Shown: positions 16,679 through 24,861 of the stretch, in pieces
Layout of the letters: every line of letters begins with the position of its first letter
Numbering within the stretch: the stretch's first letter is position 1
Assembly (NCBI RefSeq): GCF_001429625.1
Contig: NZ_LMSU01000004.1
Coordinates: 79,121 to 143,120, forward strand
From: Nocardioides sp. Soil805
Lineage (GTDB): Bacteria; Actinomycetota; Actinomycetes; Propionibacteriales; Nocardioidaceae
DNA: 64,000 nucleotides
Reading direction: 5' to 3'
Program-made: the position numbers and the translations under genes
The notes under the pieces: model-generated
What the model saw: only the letters and a program-made list of their open reading frames with translations
The model's database searches: none
Told to the model about the DNA's origin: nothing

Positions 16679-19467
16679 GCGAGGAGCCGAGCCCCGCCGA
16701 GCGTTACGCGTCGTACTCGCGCGACAAGGCCCACCCGGCGTTCCGTGACTTCGCGGGCCACTACGACTTCCCCCTCGACGACTTCCAGGTGCGCGCCTGC
16801 AAGGAGATCGAGGACGGCCGCGGCGTGCTCGTCGCCGCGCCCACCGGGTCCGGCAAGACGATCGTCGGCGAGTTCGCGGTCCACCTGGCGCTGGCCACCG
16901 GGCGCAAGTGCTTCTACACGACGCCGATCAAGGCGCTGTCCAACCAGAAGTACAACGACCTCGTCGCCCGCCACGGCGCCGCCAACGTCGGCCTGCTGAC
17001 CGGCGACAACGTCGTCAACGGGGAGGCGCCGATCGTCGTGATGACGACCGAGGTGCTGCGCAACATGCTGTACGCCGGCTCACGCACCCTGCTCGGGCTG
17101 GGCTACGTCGTGATGGACGAGGTGCACTACCTCGCCGACCGGATGCGCGGCGCGGTCTGGGAGGAGGTGATCATCCACCTGCCGGAGTCGGTGTCGCTGA
17201 TCTCGCTGTCGGCCACGGTTTCCAACGCCGAGGAGTTCGGCGAGTGGCTCTCCACCGTCCGCGGCGACACCGCCACCATCCTGGAGGAGCGTCGCCCGGT
17301 CCCGCTGTTCCAGCACGTGATGGTCGGGCGCCGCCTGCTCGACCTCTTCGCCTCCTCCGACGTCGACGCGAGCGCCGGCTTCGTGCGCGAGGGCGCACCG
17401 GTCAACGACGAGCTGGTGCGGATCGCCCGCGACGACTGGGCCAGCTCGCGGCTGATGCGCGACCGGCGCTCGCCACGCAAGGGCAAGCCGGGCTCCTCCA
17501 AGAACCCTCGGCAGGTGGGCAACGGTCGCCGGGTGTGGATCCCGAGCAGGGTCGACGTGATCGAGCGCCTCGACCGCGAGGGACTGCTGCCGGCCATCGT
17601 GTTCGTCTTCAGCCGGGTCGGCTGCGACGCCGCGGTCACCCAGTGCCTGTCGGCCAACGTGCGGCTCACCAGCCCCACGGAGCGTGACGAGATCTACGCG
17701 TACGTCGAGGAGAAGTGCCGGCACCTGCCCGACGACGACCTGCACGTGCTCGGCTACCACGAGTTCCTCGACGGCCTCACCCGCGGCGTCGCCGCCCACC
17801 ACGCGGGGATGCTGCCGACCTTCAAGCAGTGCGTCGAGGAGCTCTACGTCCGCGGGCTGTGCAAGGTGGTGTTCGCGACCGAGACCCTGGCGCTGGGCAT
17901 CAACATGCCGGCGCGCACCGTGGTCATCGAGAAGCTCTCGAAGTGGAACGGAGAGACCCACGCCGACATCACGCCGGGGGAGTACACCCAGCTGACCGGG
18001 CGCGCCGGGCGCCGGGGCCTCGACGTCGAGGGCCACGGCGTCGTGCTGTGGCAGCCGGGGATGAACCCGCGCGAGGTGGCCGGCCTCGCCTCGACCCGCA
18101 CCTACCCGCTCCGGTCGTCGTTCCGCCCGTCGTACAACATGGCGGTCAACCTCGTGCACCAGTTCGGCCGGGCGCGCTCGCGCGAGCTGCTGGAGCAGTC
18201 GTTCGCGCAGTTCCAGGCCGACAAGGCCGTCGTCGGGCTGGCCCGGCAGCTGCAGAAGGCCGAGGACGCGCTCGACGGCTACGCCGAGGCCGCGACCTGC
18301 CACCAGGGCGACTTCATGGAGTACGCCGCGCTGCGCCGCCGCATCAGCGACGTGGAGAAGGGGGCCGCCCGGGAGCGGCGCCAGGACCGCCGCGACGAGG
18401 CGATGGAGTCGCTCACCAAGCTGCGTCCGGGCGACGTGATCATGGTGCCGTCGGGCAAGTTCTCCGGCTTCGCGGTGGTGATCGACCCGGGGCTGTCCGG
18501 CCACGAGCCGCGGCCCTACGTGCTGACCCAGGACCGCCAGGCCCGGCGGCTCGCGCCGATGGACTTCCCGACCCCGGTCGAGGCGATCACCCGGATGCGG
18601 GTGCCGAAGTCCTTCAACGGCCGCAACCCGGCGATGCGTCGCGATCTCGCCTCGGCGCTGCGGTCCAAGACCCACGACTTCACGCCGCCGCCCCGGCGCC
18701 GCGAGCGGGGGGATGCGTTCAGCGACTCACCGGTCGACCGGGAGATCGCCGAGCTCCGCGACCGGCTCAAGGCGCACCCGTGCCACCAGTGCCCCGAGCG
18801 CGAGGACCACGCCCGGTGGGCCGAGCGCTGGTTCAAGCTCTCGCGCGACACCGAGACCCTGAAGAGGCGCGTCGAGCAGCGCACCAACACCGTCGCCCGG
18901 ACCTTCGACCGGGTGTGCGACGTCCTGACCGCGCTGGACTACCTCGACGGTGACAAGGTCACCGAGCGGGGCAGCCACCTGCGGCGCATCTACACCGACA
19001 TGGACCTGGTGGCCGCCGAGTCGCTGCGCGAGGGGCTGTGGGACGACCTCACGCCGTCCGAGCTCGCCGCCGTGCTGTCGGCGCTGGTCTTCGAGGCGCG
19101 GCGTCCCGACGACGCCTCCGCACCGCGGGTGCCGGGAGCCCGGATGCAGAAGGTCCTCGGCGAGATGGTGCGGGTGTGGGGCCAGCTCGACGCCCTCGAG
19201 CGCGACCACAAGCTCGACTTCCTCCGCGAGCCCGACCTCGGCTTCGCCTGGGCCGCCTACCGGTGGGCCGAGGGCGACGACCTCGACGACGTGCTCACGG
19301 GCACCGACCTGGCGGCCGGCGACTTCGTGCGCTGGATGAAGCAGCTCCTTGACCTCGCCGGGCAGGTGGCCGACGCGGCGGGCGGCACGCCGCTGCGGGC
19401 GACGGCCCGCGAGACCGTCGGGCTGCTCAAGCGCGGGGTGGTGGCCTACTCGGCGCTGACCGAGTGA
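16675..19467 (+). CDS. helY: SKI2/Mtr4-like DEAD-box RNA helicase
   Basis: A large 930-residue superfamily 2 helicase of the HelY type, thought to unwind structured RNA. Visible motifs are Walker A APTGSGKT (55-62), TTPIKALSNQK, DEVH (148-151), SATVSN, and the motif VI segment QLTGRAGRRG. A C-terminal DSHCT domain with a CHQCPERE zinc-like pair precedes the end. Translationally coupled to the lipid kinase through an ATGA overlap. It converges with the exonuclease gene, the two stops being 29 bases apart. Confidence 0.92.
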   Translation: MSEEPSPAERYASYSRDKAHPAFRDFAGHYDFPLDDFQVRACKEIEDGRGVLVAAPTGSGKTIVGEFAVHLALATGRKCFYTTPIKALSNQKYNDLVARHGAANVGLLTGDNVVNGEAPIVVMTTEVLRNMLYAGSRTLLGLGYVVMDEVHYLADRMRGAVWEEVIIHLPESVSLISLSATVSNAEEFGEWLSTVRGDTATILEERRPVPLFQHVMVGRRLLDLFASSDVDASAGFVREGAPVNDELVRIARDDWASSRLMRDRRSPRKGKPGSSKNPRQVGNGRRVWIPSRVDVIERLDREGLLPAIVFVFSRVGCDAAVTQCLSANVRLTSPTERDEIYAYVEEKCRHLPDDDLHVLGYHEFLDGLTRGVAAHHAGMLPTFKQCVEELYVRGLCKVVFATETLALGINMPARTVVIEKLSKWNGETHADITPGEYTQLTGRAGRRGLDVEGHGVVLWQPGMNPREVAGLASTRTYPLRSSFRPSYNMAVNLVHQFGRARSRELLEQSFAQFQADKAVVGLARQLQKAEDALDGYAEAATCHQGDFMEYAALRRRISDVEKGAARERRQDRRDEAMESLTKLRPGDVIMVPSGKFSGFAVVIDPGLSGHEPRPYVLTQDRQARRLAPMDFPTPVEAITRMRVPKSFNGRNPAMRRDLASALRSKTHDFTPPPRRRERGDAFSDSPVDREIAELRDRLKAHPCHQCPEREDHARWAERWFKLSRDTETLKRRVEQRTNTVARTFDRVCDVLTALDYLDGDKVTERGSHLRRIYTDMDLVAAESLREGLWDDLTPSELAAVLSALVFEARRPDDASAPRVPGARMQKVLGEMVRVWGQLDALERDHKLDFLREPDLGFAWAAYRWAEGDDLDDVLTGTDLAAGDFVRWMKQLLDLAGQVADAAGGTPLRATARETVGLLKRGVVAYSALTE

Positions 19468-19475
19468 CCGCGCGC

Positions 19476-19505
19476 GGGGAGTCAGCGGGTGGGGAGTCAG
19501 CGGGC
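19476..19505. repeat. 15-bp tandem repeat at two convergent gene ends
   Basis: GGGGAGTCAGCGGG occurs twice in tandem between the helicase stop and the exonuclease stop. Both copies contain TCA (minus-strand TGA), so the duplication shifts where the exonuclease would end without harm. Confidence 0.65.
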
Positions 19506-20426
19506 AGCGAGGACGCCGGTGAGGCGCTCGACGGGGCTGGAGAGGCCCCAGCGCTCGGCGAGCTGCGCCAGCGCCGTCGGGTCGGCGGGCTCGCCGGGGA
19601 GGACATGGTCGCGCTCGCCGAGGTCGATGTCGCGGGCCACGGCCACCACGGTGGGCGCCACCTCGAGGTAGTCCGCGGCGGCCAGGATCTTGCCGCGCGG
19701 TCCCGGGCCCAGGGCCGAGCCGGGGTCCTCCGCAGCCGCCCGGATGCCGGCCAGGTCGCCGTACGACAGCAGCAGCGAGGCGGCGGTCTTGTCGCCGACG
19801 CCGGCGACCCCCGGCAGGCCGTCGGAGCTGTCGCCGCGCAGGGTGGCGAAGTCGGCGTACTGCTGGGGGAGGACGGCGTACTTCTCGACGACCGTGTGCT
19901 CGGTGACCCTCTCGTGCTTGCCGACGCCGCGGGCGGTGTAGAGCACACGCACCTCGGCGGCGTCGTCGACGAGCTGGAACAGGTCGCGGTCACCGGTGAC
20001 GATGTCGACGGGCATGCCCGCGCCGGTCGCCAGGGTGCCGATGACGTCGTCGGCCTCGTAGCCCGCGGCGCCCACGACGGAGATCCCGAACGCCTCGAGC
20101 ACCTCGAGGATGACCGGCACCTGGACCTGCAGCGGGTCGGGCACCTCCTCGATGTCGGGGGTGTCGCCCGGGCGCACGGCGACGACGCGATGGGCCTTGT
20201 ACGACGGGATCAGGTCCACGCGCCACTGGGGGCGCCAGTCGTCGTCCCAGCAGCACACGAGGTGGGTCGGCCGGTACTCGTCGACGAGGCGGGAGATGAA
20301 GTCCAGCAGGCCGCGGATCGCGTTGACCGGGGTGCCGTCCGGGGCCTGCACGGAGTCGGGGACACCGAAGAAGGCCCGGAAGTAGAGGGACGCGGTGTCG
20401 AGGAGCATGAGTCGCTGTGCGGTCAC
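19497..20426 (-). CDS. 5'-3' exonuclease (Pol I N-terminal/FEN-like)
   Basis: A stand-alone homologue of the 5' nuclease domain of DNA polymerase I, acting on flaps and RNA primers. The 309-residue product shows the metal-binding acidic residues in LLDTASLYFRAFFGVPD, CCWDDDWRPQWR, GYEADDVIG and VTGDRDLFQLVDD, and the helix-hairpin-helix GVAGVGDKTA. GTG 20426 is the chosen start, 6 bases after GAGGAT (minus strand), a leaderless-type -10; ATG 20408 is the alternative. It is divergent from the Lrp-type regulator by only 40 bases. Confidence 0.9.
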   Translation of the reverse strand: MTAQRLMLLDTASLYFRAFFGVPDSVQAPDGTPVNAIRGLLDFISRLVDEYRPTHLVCCWDDDWRPQWRVDLIPSYKAHRVVAVRPGDTPDIEEVPDPLQVQVPVILEVLEAFGISVVGAAGYEADDVIGTLATGAGMPVDIVTGDRDLFQLVDDAAEVRVLYTARGVGKHERVTEHTVVEKYAVLPQQYADFATLRGDSSDGLPGVAGVGDKTAASLLLSYGDLAGIRAAAEDPGSALGPGPRGKILAAADYLEVAPTVVAVARDIDLGERDHVLPGEPADPTALAQLAERWGLSSPVERLTGVLAAR

Positions 20427-20453
20427 TGCGCGATCCTCGCACGATCTTGTGGC

Positions 20454-20459
20454 TAGCCT
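20454..20459 (+). promoter_or_regulatory. -10 box TAGCCT of the Lrp-type gene
   Basis: TAGCCT ends 7 bases before the GTG at 20467. Confidence 0.5.
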
Positions 20460-20466
20460 GTGCCGC

Positions 20467-20919
20467 GTGACGATGTCTGAGGTGGAGGCCACCGACCGCA
20501 AGATCCTCGCGCTGCTCGCCGAGGACGGCCGGATGTCCTTCACCGACCTCGGGAAGGCCACCGGGCTGTCGACCTCGGCGGTGCACCAGCGGGTCAAGCG
20601 GCTGGAGGCGCGGGGCCTGATCATGGGGTACGCCGCGCTGGTCGACCACGAGCAGCTCGGGCGTCCGCTCACCGCCTTCATCTCGGCGACCCCGATCGAC
20701 CCCTCGCAGCCCGACGACTACCCCGAGCGGCTGGTCGGGATCACCGAGATCGAGTCCTGCTGGTCGGTGGCGGGGGAGGAGTCCTACATCCTCAAGATCC
20801 GCGTCGCGACCCCTCGCGCTCTCGAGGACCTGCTCGCCCGTATCCGCCTCGCCGCCAACGTCTCCACGCGGACCACCATCGTGCTGTCCACGGCGTACGA
20901 GAACCGCCCGCTCGGCTGA
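20467..20919 (+). CDS. Lrp/AsnC family transcriptional regulator
   Basis: A 150-residue feast/famine regulator. The N-terminal helix-turn-helix is seen in DRKILALLAEDGRMSFTDLG and STSAVHQRVKRLEARGLI; the C-terminal RAM ligand-binding domain follows (about 75-145), with the SYILKIRV strand. GTG 20467 is favoured over ATG 20473 because TAGCCT stands 7 bases upstream. Such proteins usually sense amino acids. The target is unknown; the lysine degradation genes 1.3 kb further on are a possible but unproven target. Confidence 0.88.
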   Translation: MTMSEVEATDRKILALLAEDGRMSFTDLGKATGLSTSAVHQRVKRLEARGLIMGYAALVDHEQLGRPLTAFISATPIDPSQPDDYPERLVGITEIESCWSVAGEESYILKIRVATPRALEDLLARIRLAANVSTRTTIVLSTAYENRPLG

Positions 20920-20931
20920 GGGGCGGCTTTT
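20904..20931 (+). terminator. hairpin plus T run at the end of the Lrp-type gene
   Basis: CCGCCC and GGGCGG form a 6-bp stem around the stop codon, followed by CTTTT. It is an intrinsic-type terminator overlapping the gene end. Confidence 0.6.
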
Positions 20932-20937
20932 GCGGGG

Positions 20938-20998
20938 GAGTCCCCGCTCAGCCGGGGACTCTGTCACCGTGTGACCGTTGCAACAGTCACACGGTGAC
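20938..20998. repeat. two hairpins, left flank of the DUF559-like gene
   Basis: First hairpin: GAGTCCCC/GGGGACTC (20938-20945, 20954-20961). Second: GTCACCGTGTGAC/GTCACACGGTGAC, 13 bp perfect (20963-20975, 20986-20998), with loop CGTTGCAACA. Both the 24-bp first hairpin and the GTGTGACCGTTGCAACAG part reappear on the other side of the gene, in swapped order. Confidence 0.85.
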
Positions 20999-21020
20999 CG
21001 ACTCGCCGACACTGTCGCGC

Positions 21021-21971
21021 TCAGGCGCCGCGCCGAGCCCGGCTCTCGAGCAGCTGCACGATGCGGCGCGCGGTGCGGAGCGGGTTCTCGAGGTCGGCCC
21101 ACGTGATGCGGATGCAGACCCAGCCCGTGAGCAGGCAGATCCTCTCCTCGCGCTTCTTCTCGCGCATGAGGTACTGGTCCAGCGTCTCGCCCGGCCGACG
21201 GAACGTCGTGTACTTGATCTTGCCGTCGAACTCGAGGAAGATCCCGTGCTCGCGCCACAGGAAGTCGACGATGCCGGCGATCTCACCATGCTCGTCGTGG
21301 ACGGTCACCTGCGGTGTGGGGCGCGGGATTCGCTGCTCGTGGAAGAAGTGCCACGTCCTGGCCTCGGCCACGCTCGTGAGAGCCGCATCGGCACGAGAGA
21401 GGACCAGCCGTGCCGTCAGGCTGTTCGGCCAGCGCTCGGCGGCGTCGGCGGCCGCCCGGAGGTCGTCGGAGGAGGTGAGGTTGCGAGTGAGTACGCCGCA
21501 GGCGGCCACCAGCCCCACTTCGGCGGTGTGCGTCAACAACACCTCCAGCGCAGCCCTCGCGGGGCGCATGACAGGGATCCCGTGCAGGAGCGTCCAGTCG
21601 TCATCATCGACGCCGGCCCTGTGGTGCACGATGCCCGCCTCCCGGCGCCCGCTCCTGCCGTCGGTGCGGGCGAGGTGGGTCTCGGTGAGGTCGACGCCCC
21701 AGAGGGCCACGCCGTGCTCGGCCAGCGCGTTGTGGTTGGTGACGACCGAGGTCGGATGGGCTGTGCGCAGGACCGCTCGCGAACGCACCCGCATGTGGGC
21801 GACCGGGTCGAGCTCGCGGACGAGCGACGCGCGGACGTAGGCGCCGTACCGGACCTTGACGAGCTCACCGCTACGGACGGCGTACGCAATGTCGCGGTCA
21901 GTCCATCCGTCGGCCACGAGGTCTCGGCGCAGGTCGATGTCAGCGAGGCGGACCGGGAAGTCGTCGTACAT
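21021..21971 (-). CDS. AbiEi-like N-terminus with DUF559 (VSR-like) nuclease domain
   Basis: The 316-residue product has the layout of actinobacterial proteins annotated as type IV antitoxin AbiEi-like: an N-terminal winged-helix segment (about 8-45, with VRSGELVKVRYGAYV) and a C-terminal restriction-endonuclease-like domain. The latter shows D236, and E247-F-D249-G-K251, a PD-(D/E)XK active-site pattern, followed by REKKREERI and WVCIRITW. No toxin gene of the AbiEii type is next to it. It stands alone, on the minus strand, between two sets of related hairpin repeats, which suggests that it was inserted as a unit. Function is unknown; DNA cleavage or repair is inferred. Confidence 0.78.
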   Translation of the reverse strand: MYDDFPVRLADIDLRRDLVADGWTDRDIAYAVRSGELVKVRYGAYVRASLVRELDPVAHMRVRSRAVLRTAHPTSVVTNHNALAEHGVALWGVDLTETHLARTDGRSGRREAGIVHHRAGVDDDDWTLLHGIPVMRPARAALEVLLTHTAEVGLVAACGVLTRNLTSSDDLRAAADAAERWPNSLTARLVLSRADAALTSVAEARTWHFFHEQRIPRPTPQVTVHDEHGEIAGIVDFLWREHGIFLEFDGKIKYTTFRRPGETLDQYLMREKKREERICLLTGWVCIRITWADLENPLRTARRIVQLLESRARRGA

Positions 21972-22045
21972 GCAGGGTCAGATGCCCGTGAACGGCGGTC
22001 CGGGAAACCGGCAACCGGCAATCTGTGGAGAACCCGGCTCGGAGC

Positions 22046-22076
22046 CACACTGTGTCGGCGAGTCCGACACAGTGTG
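22046..22076. repeat. 13-bp perfect hairpin at the promoter side of the DUF559-like gene
   Basis: CACACTGTGTCGG and CCGACACAGTGTG are exact complements around CGAGT. Part of it (GTGTCGGCGAGTC, 22052-22064) is the reverse complement of GACTCGCCGACAC at 21000-21012 on the other side of the gene. It lies 75 bases upstream of the start and could be an operator or a mobile-element end. Confidence 0.8.
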
Positions 22077-22128
22077 ACCGTTGCAACAGCCCCCCGGTGA
22101 CGGAGTCCCCGCTCAGCCGGGGACTCCG
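22072..22128. repeat. right-flank copy of the hairpin repeats
   Basis: GTGTGACCGTTGCAACAG (22073-22090) repeats 20970-20987 of the left flank. The hairpin GAGTCCCC-GCTCAGCC-GGGGACTC (22103-22126) repeats 20938-20961 exactly, here with two extra stem pairs. The remainder up to the kamA stop holds a partial AGCGGGGAC copy. Confidence 0.85.
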
Positions 22129-22172
22129 CCGCGACCTCAGCGGGGACTTTGACACAGACGCCTAGCCGAGCC

Positions 22173-23627
22173 TCACCAGGCCTGGAGCGCCGCGGTACGC
22201 CGGGAGGCCTCGGCGACCTCGGCCGCCTTCAGGGCGGCCTGCTCGAGCCCGCCGTGCTCGGCCCACCACTGCTGGCCGGCCTCGGGGAGGGTGTGGATCG
22301 GGTCGTAGTACTCGTAGGTGCGCGAGAGCGCGTCGTCCGAGGTGGCCTCGATCGAGGTGCGGTAGTTCTTGGTCCAGTACGAGATGCCGCGCTCGGTGTC
22401 GTAGTCGGCCAGCTGGTGCACCCAGCGCTTGCCGACGAACGGCACGTCGCACACGATGCGCGGGGTCGCGAAGCCCGGCAGGTAGCCCATGATGTGGTGC
22501 TGCAGGTGCTGGGCGTCGGCGACCGAGACCCGCCAGTGCTCCGAGAACGGGATCATGTCGCACATGTAGAAGTAGTAGGGCATGATCCGCGCCCCGTCGA
22601 GGAGGCGGAAGCACAGGTCGAGCAGGGCGTGCGGGTCGGCGTTGACGCCGTTGAGCAGGACGCCCTGGTTGCGCACGTCGCGCAGCCCGGCGTCGAGCAT
22701 CGCAGTGGTGGCGTCGGCCACGAGCGGCGTCACGGAGTTCGCGTGGTTGGCGTGCGTGTGCATGGCCAGCGAGACACCGCGCTGGCGGGCCAGGGTGGCC
22801 ACCCGGCCGACGCCCTCGACCACGTCGGGCTGCAGCCAGTGCTGCGGGAGACCGATCAGGGCCTTGGTGGCCAGCCGGATGTCGCGGATGTTCTCGATCT
22901 CGAGCAGCCGGGTGAGGAAGTCCTCGAGCCGGGGCCACGGCATGTTGGCGACGTCGCCGCCGGAGACGACCACGTCGCGCACCTGCGGCGTGCGGCGCAG
23001 GTAGTCGAACATCGAGTCGAGCCGGTCGACCGGCTTGGCGGTGAACTTGAGCTTCTCGATGACCGGGGTCGAGTTGCCGACGAGGTCCATGCGGGTGCAG
23101 TGGCCGCAGTACTGCGGGCAGGTCGGCAGCAGCTCGGCCAGCACCTTGGTGGGGTAGCGGTGGGTCAGGCCCTCGGCCACCCACATGTCGTGCTCGTGCA
23201 GCGAGTCGCGCGTCGCGTGCGGGTGCGAGGACCAGTCGGTGCGCCGGTCGCTGAACACCGGGATCATGTAGTGGCGGACCGGGTCGGCGTAGAAAGCCTC
23301 GGTCATCGAGCCGGCGGCACCCGGGGAGAAGGTGGGCACCATCGTGTTCATCATCTGCGGCGGGACGAGCATCGACATGGTGGCCCGCTCGGCCTGGTCG
23401 CGCTCGAGGTCGGCGTAGAAGCGCTCGTCGAGCAGGTCGCCCATGAGCTCGCGCAGCTGCTTGATGTTCTTGACGCAGTGGGCACGCTGCCACTGGACCG
23501 AGGCCCACTCGTCGGCGGTGACGGAGGCCCAGCCGGGGAAGCGGGTCCAGTCCGGCTCGACGAGCTCGACGCGCTCGTACGGGTACGGCTGGCCGGTGGC
23601 CAGGCCGATCGCGGTCTCGATGCTCAT
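22173..23627 (-). CDS. kamA: lysine 2,3-aminomutase KamA (radical SAM)
   Basis: Converts L-lysine to L-beta-lysine, the first step of lysine fermentation. The 484-residue protein has the radical-SAM cluster motif C170-PQY-C174-GH-C177, the neighbouring conserved segment RYPTKVLAELLPTCPQY, and the VVSGGDVANMP motif. It also needs PLP on a lysine. The ATG at 23627 follows AGGAG on the minus strand. It is divergent from kdd-kamD-kamE-kal, which encode the next steps. A TTGGAC-19-TACTCT promoter is visible at 23722-23752. Members of this family can also act on ornithine or glutamate; the neighbours make lysine far more likely. Confidence 0.93.
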   Translation of the reverse strand: MSIETAIGLATGQPYPYERVELVEPDWTRFPGWASVTADEWASVQWQRAHCVKNIKQLRELMGDLLDERFYADLERDQAERATMSMLVPPQMMNTMVPTFSPGAAGSMTEAFYADPVRHYMIPVFSDRRTDWSSHPHATRDSLHEHDMWVAEGLTHRYPTKVLAELLPTCPQYCGHCTRMDLVGNSTPVIEKLKFTAKPVDRLDSMFDYLRRTPQVRDVVVSGGDVANMPWPRLEDFLTRLLEIENIRDIRLATKALIGLPQHWLQPDVVEGVGRVATLARQRGVSLAMHTHANHANSVTPLVADATTAMLDAGLRDVRNQGVLLNGVNADPHALLDLCFRLLDGARIMPYYFYMCDMIPFSEHWRVSVADAQHLQHHIMGYLPGFATPRIVCDVPFVGKRWVHQLADYDTERGISYWTKNYRTSIEATSDDALSRTYEYYDPIHTLPEAGQQWWAEHGGLEQAALKAAEVAEASRRTAALQAW

Positions 23628-23721
23628 GGTCTGGTGCTCCTGTGGCGTGCGGGCGGGTGGTGACCCGGGGCGGGGCGGTGGGCAGCGGCGCGTCGGTTGT
23701 GTGGCGCGCGACTCATCTGCC

Positions 23722-23752
23722 AGAGTAGGCGGAGATCATCCGGCGAGTCCAA
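23722..23752 (-). promoter_or_regulatory. candidate kamA promoter
   Basis: On the minus strand TTGGAC (23752-23747) and TACTCT (23727-23722) are 19 bases apart, about 95 bases before the kamA ATG. Confidence 0.4.
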
Positions 23753-23790
23753 TGGCGCGCCGCAATATTTCCCGTCATATGCACCAAGCA
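23753..23790. promoter_or_regulatory. AT-rich centre of the kamA/kdd divergent control region
   Basis: The stretch has the palindromes GGCGCGCC, AATATT and CATATG in about 30 bases and is the most AT-rich spot of the neighbourhood. It lies between the two divergent starts and is a natural place for a regulator shared by both arms. Confidence 0.35.
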
Positions 23791-23808
23791 GCGAAGGAAC
23801 AAGCGGTC

Positions 23809-24861
23809 ATGTCGACCTCGCCGGCCCTGTCGATCCACGCGGCCACCAGTGACCCCACGGGTCTTCACCGAGTCCTGGACGCGCAGGTCGTGCTCCCGCA
23901 GGCCGCCCAGCGCCTCGACACCCGGCGCGAGCTGTGGCCCGACGAGGTGCGCATCCGCGTCGAGCGGCTGAACCTCGATGCGGCCTCGTTCCGCCAGCTC
24001 GAGCGCACCCACGACGACGGCGACGGAGTACGCCGCGCGGTGCTCGACATCGTCGCCACCCGCGGCAAGATGCAGAACCCCGAGACCGGCTCCGGGGGGA
24101 TGCTCGTCGGCACCGTCGAGGAGGTCGGCCCCGACTCGCCCCTCGGCCTCGCCGTCGGCGACCGCGTCGCCACGCTGGTGAGCCTCACCCTGACCCCGCT
24201 CGTCATCGAGGACGGCCTCGCCGCCTGGGACGGGACGAGCGAGCAGGTGCCGTGCGACGGCTACGCGATCCTGTTCGGACGGTCCATCGCGGCGGTCCTG
24301 CCCGACGACCTCGCCCCCGAGCTGAGCCTCAGCGTGATGGACGTCTGCGGCGCCCCGGCGCTGACGAAGCGCGTCGTGACGGAGTACGAGCAGGCCGTCG
24401 TGGCCGTGATCGGTGGCGGCGGCAAGTCGGGCTCCCTGAGCCTGGCCGCGGCACGCGACGCCGGGTGCCGCCGTACCGTCGGCGTGGTGCCGACCGAGGC
24501 GGAGGCCGAGCGGCTGCGCGCGTCCGGGCTGGCCGACGCGGTCGTCGTGGCGGACGCCCGTGACCCCATCGCCCTGCGCGACGCGGTCACCGCGGCCGGC
24601 GGGCCGGCCGACGTCACGGTGGTGTGCGTCGACGTCCCCGGGTGCGAGGGGGGCGCCATCCTGGCCACCGCCGAGGGCGGGACGGTGATCTTCTTTTCGA
24701 TGGCCACCAGCTTCAGCGCGGCCGCGCTCGGCGCCGAGGGGCTCGCCGCCGACGTGCGGATGATCGTCGGCAACGGCTACGTGCCCGGTCACGCGGCGTA
24801 CGCGATCGACCTGCTCCGCGCCCACGAGGGCGTGCGCGGGCTCTTCGAGGGGAGGCTCTGA
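23809..24861 (+). CDS. kdd: L-erythro-3,5-diaminohexanoate dehydrogenase Kdd
   Basis: Oxidises 3,5-diaminohexanoate with NAD(P)+ to 5-amino-3-oxohexanoate, step three of lysine fermentation. The 350-residue product is a zinc-type dehydrogenase-like protein with the nucleotide-binding loop VIGGGGKSGSL and the family segments PDEVRIRVERLNLDAASFRQL and NPETGSGGMLVGTV. The ATG at 23809 is chosen, with GAAGGA upstream; the open frame before it overlaps the kamA start and is not coding. It runs on into kamD after a one-base step (TGATG). Confidence 0.92.
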   Translation: MSTSPALSIHAATSDPTGLHRVLDAQVVLPQAAQRLDTRRELWPDEVRIRVERLNLDAASFRQLERTHDDGDGVRRAVLDIVATRGKMQNPETGSGGMLVGTVEEVGPDSPLGLAVGDRVATLVSLTLTPLVIEDGLAAWDGTSEQVPCDGYAILFGRSIAAVLPDDLAPELSLSVMDVCGAPALTKRVVTEYEQAVVAVIGGGGKSGSLSLAAARDAGCRRTVGVVPTEAEAERLRASGLADAVVVADARDPIALRDAVTAAGGPADVTVVCVDVPGCEGGAILATAEGGTVIFFSMATSFSAAALGAEGLAADVRMIVGNGYVPGHAAYAIDLLRAHEGVRGLFEGRL

